From positions 1-43,262 of the forward strand of contig MZGK01000021.1 in NCBI GenBank assembly GCA_002085025.1: a DNA stretch of 43,262 bases. Reading direction: 5' to 3'. The notes beneath the pieces were generated by a model. It was not told where the DNA came from, ran no database searches, and saw only the letters and a program-made list of their open reading frames with translations. This stretch comes from Candidatus Omnitrophica bacterium 4484_213 (lineage in GTDB: Bacteria > Omnitrophota > 4484-213). This document shows, piece by piece, positions 1 to 10,016 of the stretch. How positions within the stretch are numbered: position 1 is the stretch's first letter; every line of letters starts with the position of its first letter. A program made the translations under genes and the position numbers.

Positions 1-55
1 AAACGCGAATTTCCGCGAATCTGAGACGCTAATATTCGCGGGAATTCGTCTATTT

Positions 56-622
56 TTATTCGCGACTATTTACATTCCGCGTCTTAAACGGCATTCCAAA
101 CATTGTCAATAACTCTTTTGCTTCTTGTTTGGTCTTATTATTAGCAACTACAATCGTAATATCCATACCTCGTATTTTATCTACTGTATCTATGTCAATT
201 TCCGGAAAAGTAATCTGTTCTTTTATAGCCAGTGTATAATTCCCTTGCTGGTCAAAAACATCCTTTAGCCCCGAAAAATCTTTGACTCGGGGTAAAGCAA
301 CATTCACCAAACGGTCTAAAAATTCATACATCCTTTTTTTCCTTAAGGTAACCTTACATCCTACGCTCATCCCCTTTCTAATTTTAAAATTAGAAATAGA
401 CTTCTTCGCTTTTGTTTTTATAGGTTTTTGCCCGCTAATAAGAGCGAGCTCTTTGGCTATCTGGTCTAAAACCGCGCTCCCCTCTCCCGAACCCACATTT
501 ATAACAATCTTCTCCAGATATGGGGTTTGCATCCTATTCTTATAGCCAAATTTCTTTACCATTTGAGGAACAATCTCCTCTCTATATTTCTTTAACAGTC
601 TGGGAATATATTTCTTAGTCAT
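56..622 (-). CDS. rplE: 50S ribosomal protein L5
   Basis: ORF track protein with L5 motifs ([10 protein letters not shown]..., [10 protein letters not shown]); C-terminal tail NVNSRE runs into an intergenic repeat. Confidence 0.97.
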   Translation of the reverse strand: MTKKYIPRLLKKYREEIVPQMVKKFGYKNRMQTPYLEKIVINVGSGEGSAVLDQIAKELALISGQKPIKTKAKKSISNFKIRKGMSVGCKVTLRKKRMYEFLDRLVNVALPRVKDFSGLKDVFDQQGNYTLAIKEQITFPEIDIDTVDKIRGMDITIVVANNKTKQEAKELLTMFGMPFKTRNVNSRE

Positions 623-644
623 ATTAAGGTTACCAACTCACCAG

Positions 645-765
645 AAAACCACAGGGGTTAGAAAGGGATAGTAAGGGTTAACAAGGGGTAGTAGGGGAGT
701 TTCCCATTCCCTTTCTAAACCTTACCACCCCCTTATCACCCATACTAACCCTTTTTTCCTCCCTG
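645..765. repeat. Quasi-palindromic intergenic repeat, GGGTTAG/CTAACCC family, copy 1
   Basis: ggttagaaagggatagtaagggttaacaaggggtagtagggg... then ...ccctttctaaaccttaccacccccttatcacccatactaaccc; similar copies near 4790, 27066 and 32229. Confidence 0.85.
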
Positions 766-780
766 GTGTGCTGGTGATTT

Positions 781-1092
781 CTATATCTTCTCTCCGCACC
801 CCCTACACACTCTTATCTTAGAGCCGTCTTTAAGAATTTCTGTCCTAAACCTTGTTCCTCGTGAACATCTCGGGCAAAAAAGCATCACATTAGAAATATC
901 TAAGGGAGCCTCTTGAGAAATAATCCCTCCCTGGGGATTTCTCTGGCTTGGACGAGTGACTTTTTTAACTATATTTACCCCCTCTACAAGAACTTTCCTT
1001 TTGGGAGGAAAAACCTTCAAAACCTTTCCCTTCATTCCTTTATTCTTTCCGGCAACAGCAATGACTAAATCGCCTTTTTTTATTTGCAGCAT
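781..1092 (-). CDS. rplX: 50S ribosomal protein L24
   Basis: KOW start (IKKGDLVIAVAGKNKGMKGKVLKVFP) and C-terminal Cys cluster. Confidence 0.97.
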   Translation of the reverse strand: MLQIKKGDLVIAVAGKNKGMKGKVLKVFPPKRKVLVEGVNIVKKVTRPSQRNPQGGIISQEAPLDISNVMLFCPRCSRGTRFRTEILKDGSKIRVCRGCGEKI

Positions 1093-1220
1093 TTCATTCC
1101 TGTAAGTAGCGAGCAGAGAAACATCTACAAATTTACTAATCTATACGAATGCTTTTATTCGTAAATTCGTAAGAGACTCGTAATCAGTTGATAGTTTTCT
1201 TGTTACTCTCTACTTTTGGG

Positions 1221-1592
1221 CTATACCACTTCTGGTGCCAAGGAGATAATTTTAGTAAATCCTCTATCTCGCAATTCGCGAGCAACCGGGCCAAAAACCC
1301 GCGTTCCTCGCGGATTATTCTGGGCATCGACGAGAATCACAGCATTAGAATCAAACCGCAAATAAGAACCATCCTCTCGACGAACCGGACTCTTTGTCCT
1401 CGCTACTACCCCCCTAACTACCTCTCCTTTTTTTATCGTACTTCCCGGAATTACCTCTTTTACATTGCTGATAATAATATCCCCCACGGAAGCATATTTC
1501 CGATTGCCCCGCTTCAATACTTTAATACAAGAAACCTTCTTTGCCCCTGAATTATCAGCAACTGTCAAAATTGTGCGCATTTGAATCATCAC
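1221..1592 (-). CDS. rplN: 50S ribosomal protein L14
   Basis: [25 protein letters not shown] signature. Confidence 0.98.
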   Translation of the reverse strand: MMIQMRTILTVADNSGAKKVSCIKVLKRGNRKYASVGDIIISNVKEVIPGSTIKKGEVVRGVVARTKSPVRREDGSYLRFDSNAVILVDAQNNPRGTRVFGPVARELRDRGFTKIISLAPEVV

Positions 1593-1666
1593 TTAAACAA
1601 TGACGAATTCCTCACCGACCAATTAAGGAATGAGTTTAATTTCCCCCTTTCATCATTCGGGTTTCG

Positions 1667-1906
1667 TCATTTGCTAATTTCTACTATCCTCCACCTCTTG
1701 TCTTTGGACAAAGGACGCGTTTCTCTAATCTTCACTTTCTCCCCTATTTTGCTTTTATTCTCTGGGTCATCAACCTTGAGTTTGGAAAACTTCTTGATTA
1801 TCTTATTATAAACCGGGTGTTTAACTAAACGCATAACCTTCACCACTCTGGTTTTATCCATTTTATCGCTTACTACTATTCCTGTCCTTTCCTTACGCTT
1901 GCTCAT
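1667..1906 (-). CDS. rpsQ: 30S ribosomal protein S17
   Basis: [33 protein letters not shown] overlap with rpmC. Confidence 0.96.
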   Translation of the reverse strand: MSKRKERTGIVVSDKMDKTRVVKVMRLVKHPVYNKIIKKFSKLKVDDPENKSKIGEKVKIRETRPLSKDKRWRIVEISK

Positions 1907-2112
1907 TTTTCCTCTCTCTTTGTAGGGTTTTTCCTCTCTCTTTGTAGAGTTAAGACCCGCGCAATATCTTTTCTCATCTGCTTAATTTGAGCAAACTTTT
2001 CAAGCTTCCCTGTTTTCATCTTTTGTCTTAAAATAAAGAGTTCTCTTCTCAAAGCCTCTAATTTCTGCGTCAATTCTTCTTTGGTTAATTCTCGCAATTC
2101 TTTCGCTTTCAT
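1903..2112 (-). CDS. rpmC: 50S ribosomal protein L29
   Basis: [29 protein letters not shown]. Confidence 0.95.
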   Translation of the reverse strand: MKAKELRELTKEELTQKLEALRRELFILRQKMKTGKLEKFAQIKQMRKDIARVLTLQRERKNPTKREEK

Positions 2113-2285
2113 TCAATAAGTTCATAACTTACGGAAGTGCGGAGCACGACGTAGGTTATTTGAACGCATTGAACCCTGCTAAATCCGCCTCCGGCGGAAT
2201 TTCGCCTTCAGCGAAATTATTCAACAGGGTAAATTCAACTAACAGATCTGCGAAGCACAAAGTGTTTCGCAAATCTGAGTTTCAT
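2113..2285. repeat. Composite three-hairpin element, ACCCTGTTAAAT class, copy A
   Basis: Stem 1 aacttacg/cgtaggtt; core gaaccctgctaaat...attcaacagggtaaattc with inner tccgcctccggcgga; third stem cagatctgcga...tttcgcaaatctg; fills the rpmC-rplP spacer. Confidence 0.8.
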
Positions 2286-2690
2286 TTACCGTTCTACAAA
2301 CTCCGTTCGAAAAGGCAATTTATGAGCACAAAGCCGCATTGCCTCGCGGGCTAACTCCCGAGGAACCCCTTCTATTTCAAATAAAACCCTTCCTGGCCGA
2401 ACTACACAAACCCAATGGTCGGGCGTCCCCTTTCCTTTACCCATCCTTGTTTCCGCTGGTTTCTTGCTTACTGGTTTATCCGGGAAAACCCTTATCCAGA
2501 TCTTTCCTCCCCGTTGAACCTTACGGGTTAAAGCCACACGGGCGGCTTCAATCTGATTATCCCTAAACCAGCCACACTCGATTGCTTTCAAACCATATTT
2601 ACCAAAATTAAGCTGGCAACTTTTTGTACTTATCCCCTTGCGACGGCCCCGCTGGATTCTACGGTATTTAACTCTCTTTGGCATTAACAT
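2286..2690 (-). CDS. rplP: 50S ribosomal protein L16
   Basis: [17 protein letters not shown]...[26 protein letters not shown]. Confidence 0.98.
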   Translation of the reverse strand: MLMPKRVKYRRIQRGRRKGISTKSCQLNFGKYGLKAIECGWFRDNQIEAARVALTRKVQRGGKIWIRVFPDKPVSKKPAETRMGKGKGTPDHWVCVVRPGRVLFEIEGVPRELAREAMRLCAHKLPFRTEFVER

Positions 2691-2750
2691 TGTTATAAGA
2701 ACTGAAGAACATAAGAACTAAAGAATTTTGTTCTTCCGTTTTTTAGTTCC

Positions 2751-3464
2751 TCAGTTTTTAGGTTTCCATTTTGATTTTTCTCGAGAAGCCTTGTTTAAAA
2801 ATTTGCTCTCTGAACCAAAAGAACTTTGGTTTAGCTTCTTATTAATCTCTTCCCCTTTATAAACCCATACCTTTACTCCGATTATGCCATAAGTAGTGTG
2901 GGCCTCCCAAAATCCATAATCAATATTCGCCTTGAAGGTATGTAAAGGGATCTTTCCCTCGCGATATCCCTGGCTACGAGCAATCTCTGCTCCGGCTAAT
3001 CTCCCTGTACAAACTATTCTTATTCCTCTTATGCCATGGCTTAGGGCTGAACTAATTGCCTTCTTCATTGCCCGCCGAAAGGGAACTCGTTTCTCTAACT
3101 GAAAAGCCACTCCTTCGGCAATTAATTGGGCATCTGTTTCTACTTCTTTCATTTCCTTTATATCAATATAAACATCTCTTTTTATCAAATTATAAATGTC
3201 CTCTTTCAAGCGGTCAATCTCCTGCCCCCTTCTGCCAATAATTATCCCTGCCTTGGCTGGATAAATATCAATTTTAACCTTATCGCCAAGGCGACTTATC
3301 TCAATCTTAGAGATTCCACTATGCAAGAGTTTCTTTTTAATATAGCGGCGGATAAGGATATCCTCATAAAGAAACTGGGCGTATTGTTTTCTGTCAAACC
3401 ACTTTGACCGCCACTGCTTGGTCAGAATCAAGCGATTGCTTAAGGGTAATATCTTCTGTCCCAT
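2751..3464 (-). CDS. rpsC: 30S ribosomal protein S3
   Basis: KH-domain IIGRRGQEIDRLKEDI and C-terminal KANIDYGFWEAHTTYGIIGVKVWVYKGE. Confidence 0.98.
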   Translation of the reverse strand: MGQKILPLSNRLILTKQWRSKWFDRKQYAQFLYEDILIRRYIKKKLLHSGISKIEISRLGDKVKIDIYPAKAGIIIGRRGQEIDRLKEDIYNLIKRDVYIDIKEMKEVETDAQLIAEGVAFQLEKRVPFRRAMKKAISSALSHGIRGIRIVCTGRLAGAEIARSQGYREGKIPLHTFKANIDYGFWEAHTTYGIIGVKVWVYKGEEINKKLNQSSFGSESKFLNKASREKSKWKPKN

Positions 3465-3821
3465 TTGGCTCCTGAATTATTTCATCGAGATTAAAAACTT
3501 TAATTCTATCCCTTTTCTTTTTAATCTCTTGAATTAAACTATCTTCTTGTTTTAAACTCTTTGGACGAAAATCCGATCGGCTCTAATCCTTGGCGGACCT
3601 CTTCACCTTTCCTTTTGCTCCAAATATTCTAATGTTTGAAGACTATCTTTAAACTTAGGCGAGACAATGCAAACATTAATGTCGCTCCACTTTTTTCTTC
3701 CATTTATCTGCGAACCAAAGATAATTACTTGATTTATAGGAAAAGCATCTTCCTGAGATAATCTCTGAACATATCGTTTGACGATTTTGCTTGCTTTTTT
3801 TGCAATTCTTCTTTTAACCAT
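3450..3821 (-). pseudogene. MNT-type nucleotidyltransferase remnant (antitoxin-like), frameshifted
   Basis: 72-aa ORF with INQVIIFGSQINGRKKWSDINVCIVSPKF; downstream frames continue EEVRQGLEPIGFSSKEF and then EDSLIQEIKKKRDRIKVFNLDEIIQE, so at least two frame changes. Confidence 0.7.
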
Positions 3822-3970
3822 AAGAATAAACTTTGAGTTATCTTCAAATATTTCTGGGCAGATTCTCTTTTATTATACCTCTTATAAAACTCAAATTTTT
3901 CATCGGCATAACGGCCGGCAATATTAAAAGTAGAAATTTGGCATTCTGTCCGAAGCGAAACTTCGGACAT
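3734..3970 (-). pseudogene. HEPN-domain protein remnant (C-terminal part)
   Basis: FNIAGRYADEKFEFYKRYNKRESAQKYLKITQSLFLWLKEEL resembles HEPN C-termini; N-terminal half absent; overlaps the MNT remnant. Confidence 0.6.
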
Positions 3971-3986
3971 TTACTTCGGACAGTGT
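3947..3986. repeat. GTCCGAAG...CTTCGGAC hairpin repeat
   Basis: ctgtccgaagcgaaacttcggacatttacttcggacag; related hairpins flank tRNA-Leu at 34088 and 34267. Confidence 0.7.
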
Positions 3987-4055
3987 TTTAATGATTATTG
4001 CCTGTCTAAGAAGAAATGTGCACGTCCCTAATTTCCGTGTCCCCAATTTTCCTAA

Positions 4056-4773
4056 TTAGCAGCAGAGGGCGTAAGCTTTTACGCAGGCATTCCCATCTGG
4101 GCTTGATTCCCAATATAGTCCCGGTCCATAAATATGCCAAGTTCCGCCTTTCCAGCAGTTTTTGGATATGATTTCTGGATGCCATTGGCACTAGTCGACA
4201 GATGACCACTACATTCTCCACCACCACTTATTAACCATTTATCTGAGGGACAGGAAACATCACAACTAATTGAGCCGGAGTACTGGCAGCATTCCTTCTC
4301 AACAATCTCACAATCACTAAATCCTCCTTCCCTACCAACTCCCCTCACCTCATAGACAGTATCACTTTGGCTATCCCAGCCAGCGGTATAATCATACTGA
4401 TGATTGGGGTTACCTGTGGGATAGGTATCCTTGAAGATAACTACATCATTAGCATTAAAGCTTATCTCTTCTTTACTGCCATCGGGCATAATCTTAAATC
4501 CTCCGGTTTTATTATCATATCCTCCTTCTTCTACCGGTTTTCTCCAATACATACCATCAATCCTGCTGCTCCCCATTATACTTGCCCTTTGGGCAAGTCC
4601 CCTAACTCACTTTGAGAACCTATTGGGGTTACAATAGTGCGGATTTTTATTTCATCAGCAGAAGCGGGTAGCGGGGTACAGGTAGAGGGTAGCGGGCAAA
4701 AGACAGAAAACAGAAGAAACAAAAAAGCGGAAACCGATAACCGCAAACCAATAACCGAAAATAGCTTTTTCAT
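4056..4773 (-). pseudogene. Secreted Cys/Gly-rich protein, broken into several frames
   Basis: Signal peptide ORF (4576-4773) joined by TAATG to ORF 4079-4576; a frame change at ..TATCCAAAAACTGC.. restores SKNCWKGGTWHIYGPGLYWESSPDGNACVKAYALCC*, ending at 4056-4058. Confidence 0.6.
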
Positions 4774-4789
4774 TTTGACTCCCTTGACT

Positions 4790-4875
4790 ATGGGTTAACA
4801 GGGGTTAGTATAGGTTAGTAAGGGCTAGAAAGGGAATGAAAAACTCCCTTCCTACCCCTCGCTAACCCTTTTTTC
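4790..4875. repeat. GGGTTAG/CTAACCC family, copy 2
   Basis: gggttaacaggggttagtataggttagtaagggctagaaaggga...ctacccctcgctaaccc. Confidence 0.8.
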
Positions 4876-4885
4876 CTTAGCGAAC

Positions 4886-5221
4886 TTATTTCCTATCTAA
4901 CTCTACATACAAATGCACTGTGCGGTGCAATATCGGTGTTGCCCTGCCCATTGCCTTCGGTTTAAACCTCTTTAGGCGCGGACCATCCTCGGCAACTATC
5001 TTGGCAATATAAATATCCTTGGGACCTATTTCTTTCTCCTTTTGTTGGGCATTGCTGATTGCTGATTTTAAAACCTTTTGAACACAATAGACTGCTCTTT
5101 TGTTGGTAGCCTCTAATATCGCTAAAGCCTTATCTACCCTCTCTCCCCGAATTAGGTCAATGACCTTTCTTACTTTATAAGGGCTTCCCTTCAAGTATTT
5201 TCCTTTTGCGGAGGCAAGCAT
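4886..5221 (-). CDS. rplV: 50S ribosomal protein L22
   Basis: YLKGSPYKVRKVIDLIRGERVDKALAILEATNKRA... AEDGPRLKRFKPKAMGRATPILHRTVH. Confidence 0.97.
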   Translation of the reverse strand: MLASAKGKYLKGSPYKVRKVIDLIRGERVDKALAILEATNKRAVYCVQKVLKSAISNAQQKEKEIGPKDIYIAKIVAEDGPRLKRFKPKAMGRATPILHRTVHLYVELDRK

Positions 5222-5494
5222 AATAACTCAACTTTGGCCTTACCAAAGTTGAGAAGCACCAAATTACAAGCACCAGATTACAAACAAGCACCAAATTACA
5301 ATAACCAATGACCAAAACAACTACTTAAGAGCATTCTCTTGTTATTCTTTGTTCAATCATTGTAATTTTGGTTCACCCTGTTAAATAATTCCGCCAGAGG
5401 CGAAATTGCCACGAAGTGGTATTTAACAGGGGCAATTGTGATTTGTAATTTGGGATTTGGAATTTTACGAACTTTGGCACTTGCCAAAGTTCGG
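5222..5494. repeat. Nested spacer repeats (AACTTTGG hairpins, CAATAACC/AAATTACAA family, ACCCTGTTAAAT hairpin copy C)
   Basis: Hairpin tcaactttggccttaccaaagttga at one end and gaactttggcacttgccaaagttc at the other; core ccctgttaaata...tatttaacaggg at about 5374-5431. Confidence 0.75.
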
Positions 5495-5779
5495 TCATTT
5501 CTTATCCTTTGATTTTTCTGTCTTTGAACCGTGTTTTTTAAAGATACGCGTAGGAGCAAACTCACCCAATTTATACCCTACCATATTTTCAGAAACAAAC
5601 ACGGGGATAAAACTCTTTCCATTATGAACAAGAAAGGTATATCCGACAAACTCCGGAATTATTGTTGAACGACGCGACCAGGTCTTGATCGCCTTTTTTT
5701 CTCTGCTATTTCTTAATCTGTTTATCTTTTCTAATAATCCCCTATCCACATAAGGCCCTTTCTTGATTGATCGTCCCAT
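5495..5779 (-). CDS. rpsS: 30S ribosomal protein S19
   Basis: [19 protein letters not shown]...[40 protein letters not shown]. Confidence 0.98.
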   Translation of the reverse strand: MGRSIKKGPYVDRGLLEKINRLRNSREKKAIKTWSRRSTIIPEFVGYTFLVHNGKSFIPVFVSENMVGYKLGEFAPTRIFKKHGSKTEKSKDKK

Positions 5780-5944
5780 TCAATGAGCCCCAAACTTATG
5801 GAGTGCAAGCGAACATAAGTTTGTTGGGCGAATTGAACCCTGTTAAATCCGCCTACGGCGGAATTCCGCCTTCAGCGAAATTATTTAACAGGGTAAGTTC
5901 AACCATACGATTTAGCTTCGGCTTCGTCTCGCTAAATCGTGGTT
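5780..5944. repeat. Composite three-hairpin element, ACCCTGTTAAAT class, copy B
   Basis: aaacttatg...cataagttt; ccctgttaaatccgcctacggcggaattccgccttcagcgaaattatttaacaggg; acgatttagc...gctaaatcgt; fills the rpoC-rpsS spacer. Confidence 0.82.
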
Positions 5945-8900
5945 TCACTTAAACCCTGTCCCTGCGGGGATAAGGTGACCCATAATTACATTCTCCTTCA
6001 AGCCCAATAGATCATCTCGTTTTCTAGCTATGCTGGCTTCGCTAAGAATACGGGTAGTCTCTTGAAAACTGGCGGCGGAAATAAAACTCTCGGTAGCCAA
6101 AGAAGAACGAGTAATCCCTAACAAAACTAAAGAGGCCTGGGCTAAACGTTTATTTTCCTTGCGCATCTTCTCATTCTCAGCCTCAAATTCAAAGCGGTCT
6201 ACCTGTGAACCAGTTAAAAACTTGGTGTCTCCGGGGTCTTCTATCTTTACCTTTTTTAGCATCTGGCGAATAATTATCTCAATATGCTTATCATTAATCT
6301 CCACTCCCTGAACGCGATAAACCTCCTGAATTTCATTTACCAGGCATTCCTGCAATCTCTTAAAACCGGAAACCTTCAAGATATCCTGTAAAACAATAGA
6401 GCCCTCAGTAAGTTGTTGTCCCGCAGTAACATGGTCTCCGCGATAGACATCTAAACGCTTACCATGGGGAATAAGATATTCCTTCTTGGTTCCGGCCGGG
6501 TTGCTAATTATAATCTTTCTTTCTCCTCGTATAGATTCCTCTAATTCCACCACGCCGTCAATCTCGGAAATAATTGCCGGGTCTTTTGGCTGGCGGGCTT
6601 CAAAGAGCTCAGCCACGCGCGGGAGCCCCCCAGTAATATCCCTGGTTTTAGAAATCCCCCGAGGGATCTTAGCCAAAAGGTCACCACTGTGTACCTGCTG
6701 ACCGTTCTCGACAGCAATATGTGCCTGTGCCGGAAGAGGATAAAAAGCAAGAATATCTCCCTTCCTATTTTGAATAATAATCTGTGGATGCAGGTCCTCC
6801 CTTCTATAATCAACTATTACCCGTTCAGTCACCCCGGTAGAAGGATTTCGTACCTCGTGCATAGTTACGCCCTTCTTTATGTCTTCAAATCTCACCATTC
6901 CGTTTACTTCTGTTAATATTGGCAGATTATAAGGGTCCCATTTAGCCACTATCTTTCCTTTCTCTACTTCTTTATTCTCCTCGGCTATTATCGCTCCTAA
7001 GGGAACAACATGCTTTTCTAATTCCCGACCTTCTTTGTCCTGAATGCTTATCTGCCCAGAGCGACTGAGAACAATCAAGTCTCCTTCATGCATCCTGGCG
7101 GTCTTTAAATTATGATATTTAATTATCCCTTTGTTTTTGACTTTAACAAAAGAGCGCTCAACTACCCGACTGGCTGTCCCTCCAATATGGAATGTCCTAA
7201 GCGTTAACTGCGTCCCTGGTTCTCCAATGGACTGAGCAGCAATAATCCCCACTGCTTCTCCTAACTCCACTGACCTACCGGTAGCCAAATTCCGACCATA
7301 GCACTTAGCACAAACCCCTTTTTTTGCCTCACAGGTGAGCATCACTTTGTCGTTTACTACATTGACAATCCTATCCACGGCAACCCTGCCTACTATTCTC
7401 TCTTTCAAGCTGGTTACAACCTTATCTCCCTCAATAATGGCGGAAACAAAAACTCCGTTTAGAGTCCCGCAATCCTCCTCTGTAACAATTACATCCTGAG
7501 CCACATCAATAAGACGTCGGGTTAAATAACCTGCATCAGCGGTCTTGAGAGCAGTATCAGCCAATCCCTTGCGTCCACCATGGGTAGAAATAAAGTACTC
7601 AAGTACAGTAAGCCCTTCCCGAAAATTAGCAATGATTGGATTCTCAATAATCTCTCCCGAGGGCTTAGCCATCAATCCTCGCATTCCTGCTAATTGTCTA
7701 ATTTGTTGTTTGGAGCCACGCGCCCCGGAATCAGCCATCATAAATAAGGAATTAAAATCTCCCAAGCCATTAAATGTTAAATCAGCAACCTCATCGCTGG
7801 TGTGCGTCCAGATATCAACGAGTTTATTATGCCTTTCACCTTTAGTAATTAATCCTTTCTGGTACTGTTTATTAATCTCGGCAAGTTTTTCTCGAGCTTC
7901 TTTTATATATTTCTCCTTCTGAGCAGGAATTTTTACATCGCTTATCGCAATCGAAAGTCCGGAAAAAGTAGCATATTCAAACCCGATTTTCTTTAAACGA
8001 TCCAAAAGGAGTACGGTTTGCCCCTGACCGAATTTACGCAAGCAGGTAGAAATTATCTCTTTCAATTTAGATTTATCGACGACTTCATTAATAAACCCAA
8101 ATCCTTCAGGGAGAACTTGGTTGAATAAAACTCTACCTACAGTAGTAGTAATTAATTTCTGTCTTCTGTCTTCTCTCTTCCCTTTTGCGTCCTCTATTTT
8201 TATCCAGGAATGCAAACCAATCTTCTCATTTTGAAAAGCAACAACTACTTCTTCTAAATTACTAAAAGTAAGGATTCTCTCTGATTCCTTATTATATCTA
8301 GATTTGGTTAAATAATAACAGCCCAGAGCCATATCCTGGGAAGGAACAGCAATCGGCTTACCATTAGCCGGGGAAAGAATATTATTGGCTGATAACATCA
8401 ATAGGCGCGACTCTGTTTGGGCTTCAATAGATAAGGGAATATGAATAGCCATCTGGTCCCCATCAAAATCAGCATTAAATGCAGTACACACTAAAGGGTG
8501 AATGCGAATAGCATCTCCTTCTGTAAGCAGAGGTTGAAAGGCTTGAATTCCTAAACGATGCAAAGTAGGAGCGCGGTTTAATAAAACAGGATGTTCTTTA
8601 ATTACCTCTTCTAAAATATCCCACACCTCCTGGCACACCTTCTCTACCATTTTTCGGGCCCCTTTAATAGTATGGACAAAATCTCTATCTCTTAATCTTT
8701 TAATAATAAAGGGCTTGAATAACTCCAGAGCCATCTTTTTGGGGATGCTGCACTGATGAAGCTTAAGCTCAGGCCCAACAACAATCACTCCCCTACCTGA
8801 ATAATCAACCCTTTTCCCTAATAAATTCTGACGAAATCTCCCCTGTTTCCCACGCAGGGCGTCACTTAAAGACTTTAAGGGTCGGTTATTAGCCATTATT

Positions 8901-9925
8901 ACGCGCCCATGTCTTCCGTTATCCAAGAGAGCATCTACTGCTTCCTGGAGCATCCTTTTCTCATTGCGAATAATAATGCTTGGGGCATCTAATTCCATAA
9001 GTCGCTTTAGGCGATTATTTCTATTGATGACCCGCCGATATAAATCATTCAGGTCACTAGTAGCAAATCTTCCTCCATCTAAAGCTACCAGTGGCCTTAA
9101 ATCCGGCGGGATTACCGGAAGGACCTCTAAAATCATCCACTCAGGTTTGTTATCTGATTGCCTAAATGCCTCTACAATCTTCAATGTCTTGATTATCTTG
9201 TGTTTGTTTGTGCCTGATTTATATCCTCCCCTAACAAGTCCTTTATTCTCCGCTTTATGGGAGGCGAGAGCTTTGCGCAAACGAGAAGACATACGTCCTA
9301 GATCAACCCTGGACAAAAGTTCCTTTATCGCTTCTGCTCCCATTTTAGCCCTGAACTCCCTTGGTGAATCCTCTGTTCGCTCTTTAATACTGCGAACACT
9401 ACTCTTATTCTGTTTTGGAGATTTCTCTAACGGGGTGAATTTCAGGTTTTGCCTTAATGCCTGCTGATACTCCTCTTCATTCAGAAGTTGCTTTGGTTTA
9501 AAAGAAGTCTCGCCAGGGTCAATAACTATATACTTCTCATAATAAAGTACCTTCTCTAAATCCTGAACACTCATTTCTAATAAACTGCCGATAGCACTTG
9601 GAAGAACCTTAAAAAACCAAATATGAGAAACCGGAGCGGCTAATTCAATATGACCCATTCGCTCCCGACGAACACGGGAATAAGTAACCTCTACCCCGCA
9701 ACGGTCACAAATAACCCCTTTATGCTTAATCCCTTTATATTTTCCGCAACTACACTCCCAATCCTTTACCGGGCCAAATATCTTCTCGCAAAATAGACCA
9801 TCCTTTTCGGGCTTAAATGTGCGGTAATTAATCGTCTCCGGTTTCTTCACCTCTCCTCTTGACCACGACCTAATTTTTTCAGGAGAAGCTAAACCAATAC
9901 TTATACTATCAAAATGGAAAGCCAT
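5945..9925 (-). CDS. rpoC: DNA-directed RNA polymerase subunit beta'
   Basis: 1326 aa; [38 protein letters not shown] zinc motif, [16 protein letters not shown]. Confidence 0.99.
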   Translation of the reverse strand: MAFHFDSISIGLASPEKIRSWSRGEVKKPETINYRTFKPEKDGLFCEKIFGPVKDWECSCGKYKGIKHKGVICDRCGVEVTYSRVRRERMGHIELAAPVSHIWFFKVLPSAIGSLLEMSVQDLEKVLYYEKYIVIDPGETSFKPKQLLNEEEYQQALRQNLKFTPLEKSPKQNKSSVRSIKERTEDSPREFRAKMGAEAIKELLSRVDLGRMSSRLRKALASHKAENKGLVRGGYKSGTNKHKIIKTLKIVEAFRQSDNKPEWMILEVLPVIPPDLRPLVALDGGRFATSDLNDLYRRVINRNNRLKRLMELDAPSIIIRNEKRMLQEAVDALLDNGRHGRVIMANNRPLKSLSDALRGKQGRFRQNLLGKRVDYSGRGVIVVGPELKLHQCSIPKKMALELFKPFIIKRLRDRDFVHTIKGARKMVEKVCQEVWDILEEVIKEHPVLLNRAPTLHRLGIQAFQPLLTEGDAIRIHPLVCTAFNADFDGDQMAIHIPLSIEAQTESRLLMLSANNILSPANGKPIAVPSQDMALGCYYLTKSRYNKESERILTFSNLEEVVVAFQNEKIGLHSWIKIEDAKGKREDRRQKLITTTVGRVLFNQVLPEGFGFINEVVDKSKLKEIISTCLRKFGQGQTVLLLDRLKKIGFEYATFSGLSIAISDVKIPAQKEKYIKEAREKLAEINKQYQKGLITKGERHNKLVDIWTHTSDEVADLTFNGLGDFNSLFMMADSGARGSKQQIRQLAGMRGLMAKPSGEIIENPIIANFREGLTVLEYFISTHGGRKGLADTALKTADAGYLTRRLIDVAQDVIVTEEDCGTLNGVFVSAIIEGDKVVTSLKERIVGRVAVDRIVNVVNDKVMLTCEAKKGVCAKCYGRNLATGRSVELGEAVGIIAAQSIGEPGTQLTLRTFHIGGTASRVVERSFVKVKNKGIIKYHNLKTARMHEGDLIVLSRSGQISIQDKEGRELEKHVVPLGAIIAEENKEVEKGKIVAKWDPYNLPILTEVNGMVRFEDIKKGVTMHEVRNPSTGVTERVIVDYRREDLHPQIIIQNRKGDILAFYPLPAQAHIAVENGQQVHSGDLLAKIPRGISKTRDITGGLPRVAELFEARQPKDPAIISEIDGVVELEESIRGERKIIISNPAGTKKEYLIPHGKRLDVYRGDHVTAGQQLTEGSIVLQDILKVSGFKRLQECLVNEIQEVYRVQGVEINDKHIEIIIRQMLKKVKIEDPGDTKFLTGSQVDRFEFEAENEKMRKENKRLAQASLVLLGITRSSLATESFISAASFQETTRILSEASIARKRDDLLGLKENVIMGHLIPAGTGFK

Positions 9926-10016
9926 AATTTTAGCCAGAGGACAGTTTACAGTCTATAGAAAAAATCTGTCTCCTGTTATCTGTTTTCTGTATCCTTGCAG
10001 TTCTTTTATTAAAACA

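Noticed and set aside
4006-4227. 73-aa ORF MVVENVVVICRLVPMASRNHIQ...
   Set aside because: Out-of-frame reading of the frameshifted secreted protein; another frame gives the coherent WKGGTWHIYGPGLYWESSPDG C-terminus.
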